A DNA stretch of 44,435 nucleotides from Bifidobacterium tsurumiense (GTDB lineage: Bacteria > Actinomycetota > Actinomycetes > Actinomycetales > Bifidobacteriaceae). Under the pieces are notes generated by a model. The model worked only from the letters and a program-made list of their open reading frames with translations, was not told the origin of the DNA and ran no database searches. Position 1 is the stretch's first letter, and each line of letters begins with the position of its first letter. Location: assembly GCF_000741765.1 (NCBI RefSeq), contig NZ_JGZU01000001.1, positions 8,305-52,739 of the forward strand, given 5' to 3'. This document shows positions 37,109 through 44,435 of the stretch, in pieces. Position numbers and translations under genes: made by a program.

Positions 37109-37672
37109 TTACAACTGTCCGACAAGATTCAGGCTTGGGGCGATGGTCGCCTCGCCTGGCTCCCACTTGGCAGGGCATACCTGGTCGCCGTGCTCATACA
37201 CGAATTGGGATGCCTTCACGCGGCGCAGCAGCTCGTCGGCGTTGCGGCCCACATTCGACGAAGTGACCTCGTATGCCACAACCTTGCCTTCAGGATTGAT
37301 GATGAAATCGCCGCGCTCTGCGGTTCCGTCAGCCTCGTTATACGTATCGAGGTCCTTTGCCAGCAAAGCGGTAGGATCAGCCAACATCGGGTAGGTTATT
37401 TTGGCGATATTTTCGCTGGCATCATGCCATGCCTTGTGTGCATAATGCGTATCGCAGGATACTGAATAGATCTCGCAGTCAAGTTTCTTGAATTCCTCGT
37501 ATTTGTCGGCCAAATCCTCAAGCTCGGTCGGACATACGAAGGTGAAATCGGCTGGATAGAAGAAGAACACAGACCAATGGCCCAGCACGTCCTTCTTGCT
37601 CACCTCGCGAAAATCGCCATTTTGAAAGGCGTTTACGGTGAAATCAGTTATTTCGTGCTGCAGAAGAGTCAT
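37109..37672 (-). CDS. ahpC: Alkyl hydroperoxide reductase subunit C (peroxiredoxin)
   Basis: A 2-Cys peroxiredoxin of 187 aa that reduces H2O2 and organic peroxides. The peroxidatic Cys47 lies in FTFVCPTELE and the resolving Cys166 in VCPAKWEPG. ATG 37672 follows GCGAGGTAG. There is no ahpF neighbour, so reduction must come from a thioredoxin reductase-like partner elsewhere. Catalase is usually lacking in bifidobacteria, so this is likely a main peroxide defence. Confidence 0.96.
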   Translation of the reverse strand: MTLLQHEITDFTVNAFQNGDFREVSKKDVLGHWSVFFFYPADFTFVCPTELEDLADKYEEFKKLDCEIYSVSCDTHYAHKAWHDASENIAKITYPMLADPTALLAKDLDTYNEADGTAERGDFIINPEGKVVAYEVTSSNVGRNADELLRRVKASQFVYEHGDQVCPAKWEPGEATIAPSLNLVGQL

Positions 37673-38041
37673 TTCGCTACCTCGCTGTCATTCATACTTC
37701 TGAACATTCGGCATATTGTCTGCCTGAATGCATGCGTGGTGCTGATGCCCTTCACAACGGCATCAGCCGTATTGCACTCTCTATCGTAGTCTTTGCGATG
37801 CAGATTGCCACAGAGAATCCTGTGGGGATACTCACATTGATTGCAATGGGATATCGATGTATATAGGGGTTTTTCTCACCCGATAACGAGACTGTCACCA
37901 TCAACCCAAACTCATATCGTCCTCTCTCACCGCCTTATCTCCTCACACCGCCCTCTCATCCACTCCTCCGCCATAACCATCACGCCGAGACTCCTCTGGG
38001 TTCACCAACGTAGTACGATGAACACTGTCAAGGAGGTCACT
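37673..38041. other. Divergent promoter region ahpC / carbonic anhydrase
   Basis: 369 bp upstream of both genes. No gene is recognised. An in-frame extension of the carbonic anhydrase ORF into this region is not family-like. Confidence 0.4.
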
Positions 38042-38683
38042 ATGGATAACGCCCAAGCATCTGAAGATCGCGAAGATTTCTCCTCATCAACCGCAAACGC
38101 GACCTGGAGCAGGCTGCTCGCAGGAAACAGGCGCTTTGTTGAAGGCAAGGTCCAACACCCGTGGCAAGACAAAGAAACACGCAATTCACTCATCGAACGC
38201 CAGAATCCTGATGCGGCCATTCTGTCCTGCTCTGATTCCAGAGTGCCTCCGGAGATCATATTCGATGCGGGTCTTGGCGATATTTTCGCCGTGCGAACCG
38301 CTGGACAGATGATTGATGATGCAGTGCTGTCCTCGCTTGAATACGCAGTTGACGATCTGCATGTCAGCCTACTGATAGTTATGGGTCATGAAGGATGCGG
38401 CGCAATAAAGGCCGCCGTCCAAGCCTTTGAACAACTCGGCCCCCAGGGCATCGCTGAATCCGATTCCTATATTCTCCACGCAGTCAGCCCTTCAGTGATT
38501 CAGGCTCATGAGGCTGAACTGGACGACAGCGCTGATATCGAGCGAGTGCATATTGCCCGCACTATTGAGCATCTGGTCGAGCGTTCCACAGTTATTCGGG
38601 AGGCGCTCTCCGAGGAGCGTCTGATGATTGTTGGCGCTCGATATGAGCTGACCACAGGCAAGGTAGAGGTATTGAGTTTCTAG
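38042..38683 (+). CDS. Beta-class carbonic anhydrase
   Basis: It interconverts CO2 and bicarbonate using zinc. 213 aa. Zinc ligands are Cys63 (SCSDSRVPPE), His116 and Cys119 (VMGHEGCGA), with the catalytic dyad Asp65/Arg67. ATG 38042 follows AAGGAGG. It may supply bicarbonate to PEP carboxylase and biosynthetic carboxylations at low CO2. Confidence 0.95.
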   Translation: MDNAQASEDREDFSSSTANATWSRLLAGNRRFVEGKVQHPWQDKETRNSLIERQNPDAAILSCSDSRVPPEIIFDAGLGDIFAVRTAGQMIDDAVLSSLEYAVDDLHVSLLIVMGHEGCGAIKAAVQAFEQLGPQGIAESDSYILHAVSPSVIQAHEAELDDSADIERVHIARTIEHLVERSTVIREALSEERLMIVGARYELTTGKVEVLSF

Positions 38684-38778
38684 CCACCAGCATTAACCGC
38701 AACACTGCCGACATTCTCGAATTCCGCGCTTAGCATCCGCCACGCGCACGGTTTTCCCCATCTCTTACACTGGGAAGC

Positions 38779-40143
38779 ATGTCGCTCGGTTTGAACATAG
38801 TGTTGGTTTTCATCTTCCTGCTTGTCGGATCGATTTTCGCCGCAACTGAGCTGGCCTTGGTCAGCCTTCGCGGTTCGCAAATCGATCAGATGGAACAGGA
38901 GGATGCGCGGGGTGCACGGGTCGCCAAAATCGCACGCGATCCCAATACCTTTTTGTCAACAGTCCAAATTGGTGTGACTCTCTCTGGCTTCCTGTCAGCT
39001 TCATTCGGCGAATCCTCGATCTCGCCATCGTTGGTGCCTATCGTGGAAAGCTGGGGGGTGCCCACCAATGTGGCCGCGCCACTCACCACGATTGTGCTCA
39101 CCTTGGTGATTTCCTACTGCTCTATAGTCATCTCAGAGCTTGTGCCAAAGCGCATCGCCATGCAGCGAGCCGAACAGATTGCCAGGGCGGTTGTGCCCGC
39201 AATCGATGTATTCGCCAAGGTATGCAAACCCATAATTTGGCTTATCGGCAAGAACACCAACGGCATCGTGCGTCTGCTTGGCTTTGATCCGTATGAGACG
39301 GAAAGCGAAGTTTCCGATGAAGAACTCCGCGTCTTGGTGAATACCAATACACGCCTAAGCAAGGATGAACGCACCATTCTTGACGATGTTTTCGATGCTT
39401 CTGAAACCATCGTGGCCGAGGTTATGCGCCCCCGCGCCGATGTTGTGTTCCTCGAAGGATCGCAAACCTTGGAAGAGGCAGCAGCATATGTGCGCGAAAT
39501 GCCATACTCACGCTATCCCGTCACAGGCAAAGACTTTGATGACGTGCTCGGATTCGTGCATGTTCGTGATTTGCTGGATGTGCGCGATCCTAATGCCTCA
39601 ACCGTTGCCGATGTGACACGTGAAGGCATTTCCCTGCCTGGCACATCACGGCTCCTGCCCAGTCTTGAGCTCCTACGCAAGCGCGGGATTCACCTGGCCG
39701 TGGTTATCGACGAATATGGCGGTACTGACGGCATCGTGACCTTGGAAGATATGACCGAGGAACTTGTGGGCGATATTCGTGATGAATATGATCTGCCGGA
39801 GGAAAAGGGCGGCGAGCGCACCGAGCGCACTGCTTTCGTCAATGGCGTTGCCACTATCGAGGGCGGTATGACCATTGAGGACTTCGCTGATTTGACGGGG
39901 ATTGAGCTTGAGGATGGCCCATATGAAACCGTGGCAGGCTACTTCCTCGCACATACTGGAAAAATGGGTGCAGTGGGCGATGTGCTGCATTCTGATGACG
40001 GCTACGATATGGTGGTCACCAAAGTCGAGGGACGGCGTATTGACACCATTGAAGTGCGCAAGCGCGATCTGAGTCAGCCTCCTGTGCTGTTGAACGCTCC
40101 ACATGCGGCCGACGATTCGCATTCCGACCAGTCCGCTCAATAA
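38779..40143 (+). CDS. CNNM/CorC (hemolysin C-like) membrane protein with CBS domains
   Basis: 454 aa. An N-terminal DUF21/CNNM membrane domain (four spans in residues 1-150: FIFLLVGSIFAATELALVSL and later segments), two CBS domains (~210-330) and a C-terminal CorC_HlyC domain (~345-425). The family is linked to Mg2+ or Co2+ efflux or resistance. GGGAAG precedes ATG 38779. The old name hemolysin is not supported functionally. Confidence 0.94.
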   Translation: MSLGLNIVLVFIFLLVGSIFAATELALVSLRGSQIDQMEQEDARGARVAKIARDPNTFLSTVQIGVTLSGFLSASFGESSISPSLVPIVESWGVPTNVAAPLTTIVLTLVISYCSIVISELVPKRIAMQRAEQIARAVVPAIDVFAKVCKPIIWLIGKNTNGIVRLLGFDPYETESEVSDEELRVLVNTNTRLSKDERTILDDVFDASETIVAEVMRPRADVVFLEGSQTLEEAAAYVREMPYSRYPVTGKDFDDVLGFVHVRDLLDVRDPNASTVADVTREGISLPGTSRLLPSLELLRKRGIHLAVVIDEYGGTDGIVTLEDMTEELVGDIRDEYDLPEEKGGERTERTAFVNGVATIEGGMTIEDFADLTGIELEDGPYETVAGYFLAHTGKMGAVGDVLHSDDGYDMVVTKVEGRRIDTIEVRKRDLSQPPVLLNAPHAADDSHSDQSAQ

Positions 40144-40177
40144 CTGGTATCTCGGCCAAGTAGATAAGCACTAAGTA

Positions 40178-40207
40178 GGGGGACGCCTCAATGAGTGCAG
40201 GCGCCCC
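40178..40207 (+). terminator. Possible terminator after the CNNM gene
   Basis: A hairpin of 40178-40188 with 40199-40207 (one bulged A), 35 bp past the stop. No T-run. Confidence 0.45.
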
Positions 40208-40482
40208 ACTCAGATGGATGCGCGTTCTTCGAGGATAAAGACTGTCCAAGATCTGCCCCGCGCATATGGCCCGCTCATATGGCACAGACTCACTGCGAAC
40301 TCATTCTTACGGCATTTGGTTATATTCGGGCAACTTGCCGTATTCCACCGAGCAGAAGGCCGCAATAGGACGACTGGCTTCACTTGGGTTCGGCTTATAG
40401 CGGAGCGTTCTCATAACCCTCAGCAGCTTCATTGACTAGAATGGGTGTTGTTTACATCCATTGGATAGAAAGGATGATCCAT
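40208..40482. other. Region upstream of dps
   Basis: It presumably carries the dps promoter. No gene or clear operator is seen. Confidence 0.35.
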
Positions 40483-40962
40483 ATGTCACTCTCATTCATC
40501 GTTCCCGGTTTGGATGAAGCCACTTCTGAGAAGGTAATCGCCATTCTGCAGAACCGTTTGAGCCAGGAGCAGGAGGCCGCTCTGGTGCTCAAGCATGCGC
40601 ACTGGAATGTGAAGGGACCTAATTTCATTGCCGTGCATGAGATGATCGATCCCGAGGTTGATTCCGTGCTTGCTCAGGCTGATGAGACCGCGGAACGCAT
40701 TGCAACGCTGGGTGGATCTCCTGATGGCCGCGCCGATTCGGTGATCCGTCACCGTACCTGGAAGGAATTCGATCTTGAGGGACGCCAGTCCACTGAGGAT
40801 TATCTCAAGGCCCTGATTGAGTATTACGATTCCTTCATTGCTGATGACCGCAAGGCCATTGCCGAACTGGATGAGCTGGATGTCATCAGCTCCAATATCA
40901 TTCAGGACCATGTGCAGGAGCTCGAGAAGTTCCAGTGGTTCATGCGTAGCCATCTGGGCTGA
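40483..40962 (+). CDS. dps: Dps-family ferritin-like DNA/iron-binding stress protein
   Basis: 159 aa, about the usual Dps length. It carries the ferroxidase-site pattern of the family: HAHWNVKGPNFIAVHEMID, then EVDSVLAQADETAERIATLG. Dps dodecamers oxidise and store iron and shield DNA from Fenton chemistry. ATG 40483 has AAAGGA nine bases upstream; ATG 40474 is in frame but sits on that site. It complements ahpC in oxidative protection. Confidence 0.93.
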   Translation: MSLSFIVPGLDEATSEKVIAILQNRLSQEQEAALVLKHAHWNVKGPNFIAVHEMIDPEVDSVLAQADETAERIATLGGSPDGRADSVIRHRTWKEFDLEGRQSTEDYLKALIEYYDSFIADDRKAIAELDELDVISSNIIQDHVQELEKFQWFMRSHLG

Positions 40963-40981
40963 TTCCAGCCATTAGAGCGCA

Positions 40982-41024
40982 AGGCAAATCGGCTGCGGGG
41001 CAATGAGGACCCGCTGATTTGCCT
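40982..41024 (+). terminator. Hairpin after dps
   Basis: 40982-40990 (aggcaaatc) pairs with 41016-41024, with an inner GC stem. Confidence 0.6.
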
Positions 41025-41028
41025 GACG

Positions 41029-41063
41029 AAGCGTCGTATGCCGTTATCTGGCATGCGGCGCTT
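41029..41063 (+). terminator. Second hairpin after dps
   Basis: 41029-41042 pairs with 41050-41063 (one mismatch and G-T pairs), followed by TTTC. The rest up to 41377 shows nothing recognisable. Confidence 0.6.
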
Positions 41064-41377
41064 TCGTATCTTCCCCAGTACTGCTGGCCATACGCCATAA
41101 GCGATACGCAAGATACCGATCTAGGCATGAAGAGCCGCGCATACGTGATTGCAGCCGATGCCGCCGTGAATCTGCATCATATTGCAGTGGTAATTTACGC
41201 TGCTTTACCTGAATAGATGGAATCACCTTAAGCTCGAATGTCGTCACCGTTCAATGACAACGCTATTCCTCATCCCTCGTGTATCGCATACACAATGCGA
41301 CATCCATTTCGCTGTTTATGACACGAATATGAGATATCCATACTATGTGCAAGGCTTGGCGCAGAAAGGATTCAACG

Positions 41378-42652
41378 ATGAACTACTCTGTGCAGGACAT
41401 GCTTCAATCCGTCCTCGATAAAGCTGTGGCAGACGCGGACGTCGCTGGCGCCAGTGTGCTCGTCATGCAGCATGGTCAGGAACGTTGGTACGCGCAATCA
41501 GGACTGCGGTCCATTGAACGAAACGAGCCGATAACGAGAGACACCATTTTCCGCTTATATTCACAATCCAAGCCGATAACCGGTGCTGCTGTCATGTTGC
41601 TTGTGGAACGCGGAATCATCGATCTTGTGGAGCCAGTGAGTGCATATTTGCCGGGTTTCGTAGGGCAAGTCGTGCATCTTGATCGCAATGATACGTTGAG
41701 CAGCGGCGTTCCTATGCAGAAGAATGACGATACCGGAGTAGCCGCAGGCAATGCAGATGCTATTGTCGAAGAACCCGTGCAACGTGCCATGACGATCAGG
41801 GATCTGCTCACCATGACTTCTGGTTTGGTATATCCCGATGCAACGTTTGAAGCCGGACGGATTACCGCCAAGCTCTTCGATGAATTAGGAGACCGGCTCT
41901 ATTCGGACAATCCCATGGGAACCGTGGAATTCGCCAATCGTCTCGGTCAATTGCCTCTGCGTTTTCATCCTGGCAGTCATTGGTCATATGGAACTTCGGC
42001 TGATGTCCTCGGCGCGGTTGTTGAAGTCGCTTCCGGCATGCGATTCGGGGATTTCTTGCAACAGGAATTCTTCGGCCCGCTGGGCATGACCGATACGTCT
42101 TTCTTCGTGCCGGCCGATAAGCAGCATCGTTTGGTTGCAGCATATGACAATCCCAAAGACCCTGTGAATGCCGTAAATAGAGGTCACGTGCTACGCGAAA
42201 TACGCACCGATCATTTGGGAATCCCATATGCCGCCGACCATGCACCCGCCTTCGAATCAGGCGGAGCCGGCCTGCGTTCCACACTGGATGACTATGCGAA
42301 ATTCGGGCAGATGCTCATTAACGGAGGCGAGCTCAATGGTGTCCGTATTTTCCAGCCCGATACCGTGCGCATGATGACCACGAACGGCTTAAAGGAAAGT
42401 CAGCGTCGCGACTTCTCCGATTGGATGCCCGCACATGGATACAACGCATTGATGGATGTCGCCATTGAACCTGGACTGGCCGACGAAAACTGCCATCTCG
42501 GAGAATACGGTTGGGGCGGATGGCTCGGATCCTATTTCTGCAACGATCCGACCACAGGAACCACGTTCCTTGTGATGATGCAGCTGACGAATTCAGGGAC
42601 GCTGCCCTTCATCCGCAAAATGAAGAATATCGTGTGGTCGCATGTGTCGTAA
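41378..42652 (+). CDS. Serine hydrolase, class C beta-lactamase-like (EstB/PBP-like)
   Basis: 424 aa, no signal peptide, so probably cytosolic. The nucleophile motif S62-QSK lies in RLYSQSKPITGA, with the Tyr motif in HWSYGTSADVLG. This fold covers esterases, D-amino-acid peptidases and class C beta-lactamases; with no signal peptide an esterase or peptidase role is more likely than antibiotic resistance. ATG 41378 has AAAGGA upstream. Confidence 0.88.
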   Translation: MNYSVQDMLQSVLDKAVADADVAGASVLVMQHGQERWYAQSGLRSIERNEPITRDTIFRLYSQSKPITGAAVMLLVERGIIDLVEPVSAYLPGFVGQVVHLDRNDTLSSGVPMQKNDDTGVAAGNADAIVEEPVQRAMTIRDLLTMTSGLVYPDATFEAGRITAKLFDELGDRLYSDNPMGTVEFANRLGQLPLRFHPGSHWSYGTSADVLGAVVEVASGMRFGDFLQQEFFGPLGMTDTSFFVPADKQHRLVAAYDNPKDPVNAVNRGHVLREIRTDHLGIPYAADHAPAFESGGAGLRSTLDDYAKFGQMLINGGELNGVRIFQPDTVRMMTTNGLKESQRRDFSDWMPAHGYNALMDVAIEPGLADENCHLGEYGWGGWLGSYFCNDPTTGTTFLVMMQLTNSGTLPFIRKMKNIVWSHVS

Positions 42653-42859
42653 ACTCTGCGGGTATGGCTTGGAATACTAAGTATTTGCAAGCCATACTCG
42701 CGTTTCGATTTTGCGCGGGATGCAGTCAATATATGATCCGACGAATGCTGAAATCTGTCTTCCACTGCACTCTCTGGACGAGTGGCGAGGAAGAAATGGC
42801 ATCGGTATCGGCTTTGGCATTTTGCCGGGAAGCAGGTGTTGCCAAAGCTGAGACCGTGC

Positions 42860-43474
42860 TCACCAAAGCACCATGCGATTGAGTTCGCGACGCCTTTGAC
42901 GCCAATCTGGAAGATACCGATCCATATGACGTTGAAACTGTTCTCCGTGGCCTCTCGCCCACAAATGTGTCATTTCGTGAACCAGCACATATTCCAAATA
43001 TCGGCTTTCCATCAGGCCGAGTTGCAAGTTCAACCGAATGCGACCTGTGGCTGGTGTGCATGACCCCCATCGCGAGGTCATGAGCCTCAGGGTGATATGA
43101 GTGGGCCCGCGGCCTATTATTGCGCCCCAATGATCCAGCAATTGAGGCAGCTGCGATTGGATATTCTGGGCAGCCTGTTGTTTTGTTGACTCAGACCATT
43201 CAATGTGCTGCGTTGCAGAAGTTTGTGGTGAATCAGTGCCGCCTATATGCTCGATCGCATTTTGATATGCAGCGCGTACTCGCTTTTGCTGTTGCAATAT
43301 CCATGACCTACGGCTATGAACAAAGGATGCAATGGCTGCGTCTTTCATCCTGGTCGGTGCTGATATGACGATTTCGCCATGGGGTGGTTTCACGCGCAAA
43401 TACATATTCTTGATGGGTTTGCGCACCAAGGAAACGCGCAATCCATCTATGTCTAGTTTTTGTTGGTTTGGCAA
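42860..43474 (-). CDS. YgjP-like zinc metallopeptidase (DUF45/SprT-type)
   Basis: 204 aa. The metal-binding motif HExxH is at 166-170 (VHEMTHL), with a third ligand at His176 (GHGEQF). Also typical are KNMYLRVKPPHGEIVISAP at the N-terminus and TSRWGSC near 133. The TTG start at 43474 has AAAGAG upstream. Members are uncharacterised predicted peptidases, cytosolic. Confidence 0.9.
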   Translation of the reverse strand: MPNQQKLDIDGLRVSLVRKPIKNMYLRVKPPHGEIVISAPTRMKDAAIASFVHSRRSWILQQQKRVRAAYQNAIEHIGGTDSPQTSATQHIEWSESTKQQAAQNIQSQLPQLLDHWGAIIGRGPTHITLRLMTSRWGSCTPATGRIRLNLQLGLMESRYLEYVLVHEMTHLWARGHGEQFQRHMDRYLPDWRQRRRELNRMVLW

Positions 43475-43728
43475 TGTTGCTCTTTCTTACACACAATGAT
43501 GCATATAGCCTACATCGCCGTGTCCGATTCTCTGCGAGGATAGTTGCCGGACGATGTGTCTGAATATTGCTCGTATGGCAGATAATTCGTGGCCGTGAGT
43601 TTATTGATACCTCTTTACTGACATCTCACTTGGACAGAAAACGCTGGTATTGCGGATCCTCTCTTTCCCTTGTAGTCTGCAATACAGACGGGAGCCATAT
43701 GATTGCGCGACACGCGCATGTTTATGAA
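43475..43728. other. Intergenic region upstream of the tRNA genes
   Basis: No gene recognised; a plus-strand ORF at 43567-43776 overlaps the tRNA promoter and looks spurious. Confidence 0.4.
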
Positions 43729-43756
43729 TTGACTTTTATTCATGAGATGGTATTCT
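43729..43756 (+). promoter_or_regulatory. Likely promoter of the tRNA genes
   Basis: TTGACT at 43729-43734, a 16-base spacer and TATTCT at 43751-43756, 32 bp before the tRNA-Ile. Confidence 0.6.
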
Positions 43757-43788
43757 CTTCACTTGTGCGCTTTTGAAGCGTCAAAAGC

Positions 43789-43862
43789 GGGCCCGTAGCT
43801 CAGGTGGTTAGAGCGCATCCCTGATAAGGATGAGGTCGGAGGTTCAAGTCCTCCCGGGCCCA
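43789..43862 (+). tRNA. tRNA-Ile (anticodon GAT)
   Basis: 74 nt. The acceptor stem GGGCCCG pairs with CGGGCCC at the 3' end. The D arm contains TAGCTCAGGTGG, the anticodon loop CTGATAA, and the T arm GGTTCAAGTCC. The CCA is not encoded. Confidence 0.96.
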
Positions 43863-43875
43863 CGCAGAAAACTTA

Positions 43876-43899
43876 AGCGGCTCTCGCCGCTCTTTTTTT
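43876..43899 (+). terminator. Hairpin with T-run between the two tRNAs
   Basis: agcggc (43876-43881) pairs with gccgct (43886-43891), then CTTTTTTT. It could end the tRNA-Ile transcript early; the two tRNAs may thus be partly uncoupled. Confidence 0.65.
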
Positions 43900-43905
43900 C
43901 AGCAC

Positions 43906-43978
43906 GGGGCTATAGCGCAGCTGGTAGCGCATCTGCTTTGCAAGCAGAGGGTCGCCGGTTCGAACCCGGCTAGCTCCA
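43906..43978 (+). tRNA. tRNA-Ala (anticodon TGC)
   Basis: 73 nt. GGGGCTA pairs with TAGCTCC. The anticodon loop is TTTGCAA, and the T arm contains GGTTCGAACCC. Ile(GAT)/Ala(TGC) is the pair often found in rRNA operons, but no rRNA is visible here. Confidence 0.96.
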
Positions 43979-43992
43979 CAGGAATAGTTCAA

Positions 43993-44036
43993 CAAAAACC
44001 CTTGGAATCGGCTGATTTCAAGGGTTTTTGTTTATT
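43993..44036 (+). terminator. Rho-independent terminator after tRNA-Ala
   Basis: A perfect 12-bp stem (43993-44004 with 44019-44030) ending in a T-rich tract. Confidence 0.85.
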
Positions 44037-44140
44037 TTCCACCGCCCTAAATCAGCTCTAAATAAACGCAAATCAATCGATTTAATCGCACAAGTATCGC
44101 ACGAACGGTGCATAGACGGTGCACAAGAGATGCAAAATTC

Positions 44141-44166
44141 GGGTTATAGGCCAAATTGTGTGTCTG
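44141..44166. repeat. Left terminal inverted repeat of IS copy B
   Basis: Inverse match to 1317-1342 at 23 of 26 positions. Confidence 0.85.
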
Positions 44167-44175
44167 GTGGTGGTT

Positions 44176-44435
44176 TTATTCGGTGGCGTTTGGGTATCTG
44201 GTGCTGGTGTGGAATTCGTTCCAGTCGATGCCGGTTCCGTATCGGTTGGGTATGCCGAACGTTTCGTATGCGCCTTGGGGGCTCCTTTCCCATGCCAGCC
44301 TGTGGAGTTCCTCGATTTTCTGGTCGGTGAACGCGTTTTCCACCAGCCAGGATGCGGGTTCGGGATGTTCGGTGCGTTGGTGGCACCACCAGCAGATCGC
44401 CTTGATCCGGCGCACCAGGCTCAGTCCCCTGTGAT
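44176..44435 (-). CDS. IS256-family transposase, C-terminal part (intact frame)
   Basis: 86 codons in frame to the stop at 44176, ending GIDWNEFHTSTRYPNATE; the N-terminal part lies outside the window. It includes RRIKAICWWCHQRTEHPEPA and AYETFGIPNRYGT. This copy lacks the extra base that shifts the frame in copy A, so it may be the active one. Confidence 0.85.
   Translation of the reverse strand, partial: HRGLSLVRRIKAICWWCHQRTEHPEPASWLVENAFTDQKIEELHRLAWERSPQGAYETFGIPNRYGTGIDWNEFHTSTRYPNATE

Larger units (their letters stand above)
44141..44435 (-). mobile_element. IS256-family insertion sequence, copy B (continues beyond the window)
   Basis: It begins with the left terminal inverted repeat (44141-44166), 104 bp past the tRNA terminator. 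It matches copy A over 280 bases with one 1-base difference, in the same orientation. Flanking bases left of it (44131-44140) show no relation to the flank of copy A at 1343. Confidence 0.9.

Noticed and set aside
41378..42652. True antibiotic-resistance beta-lactamase
   Set aside because: It has the SxxK fold motifs but no signal peptide, so it would not reach the site of beta-lactam action; an esterase or peptidase is likelier.
1..44435. Composite transposon made of two IS copies
   Set aside because: The enclosed 43 kb is core chromosomal gene content without cargo or target duplication evidence; independent insertions or contig ends are simpler.
1..44435. CRISPR array or cas genes
   Set aside because: No regularly spaced repeats and no Cas-like proteins seen.

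Overview
The window looks like chromosomal DNA of an actinobacterium, most likely Bifidobacterium or a close Bifidobacteriaceae relative. The evidence is an FHA–PP2C–FtsW/RodA–PBP–two-kinase operon next to a TrpG-type amidotransferase, a class E-like sortase, a DUF881 protein and CrgA. Other support comes from a DUF3073 protein, phosphoenolpyruvate carboxylase, glycogen phosphorylase, a sterol-carrier-like protein and moderate G+C. The genus is inferred from protein resemblance and gene order; no database search was possible.

Layout. (1) 1-1342: most of an IS256-family element (transposase on the minus strand). It has cut off the 3' part of a sensor histidine kinase whose response regulator lies upstream (1316-3307). 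(2) 3635-8077: glyA, a small membrane ORF, a MalY/PatB-type PLP C-S lyase and an alpha/beta hydrolase. (3) 8259-9288: an unrecognised minus-strand pair, a secreted protein with a hydrophobic Gly/Ala-rich C-terminal half followed 10 bp later by a small multi-span membrane protein. I suggest a toxic peptide/immunity pair as a hypothesis. (4) 9607-18411: the envelope-growth and signalling operon fhaA-fhaB-pp2C-ftsW/rodA-pbpA-pknA-pknB, mostly joined by 4-bp stop/start overlaps. pknB is broken by a frameshift just before its membrane segment. (5) 18568-22111: TrpG/PabA-type amidotransferase, sortase, DUF881 and divergent crgA. (6) 22299-26486: SAM methyltransferase, aldo/keto reductase, a dense cluster of DnaA-box-like sites (25211-25362), rhomboid protease and a small acidic-tailed membrane protein. 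(7) 26769-42652: glgP, SCP-like protein, DUF3073 protein, trpS, ThrE-type exporter, ppc, ahpC, beta-carbonic anhydrase, CNNM/CorC-type protein, dps and a class C beta-lactamase-like hydrolase. (8) 42860-44435: YgjP-like metallopeptidase, tRNA-Ile(GAT), tRNA-Ala(TGC), then the start of a second, same-orientation copy of the IS element.

The main functional block is region 4. FHA readers, a PP2C phosphatase and Ser/Thr kinases sit with an elongation or division SEDS protein and its transpeptidase, coupling peptidoglycan synthesis to phospho-signalling; sortase, DUF881 and CrgA nearby extend the envelope theme. The rest is mostly housekeeping: one-carbon metabolism, anaplerosis, glycogen use, tRNA charging, and peroxide and iron protection.

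The observations most worth a second look are the secreted/membrane pair, the pknB frameshift, the DnaA-box cluster with no dnaA in the window, and the two near-identical IS copies, one of which has a frameshifted transposase and disrupts a sensor kinase.
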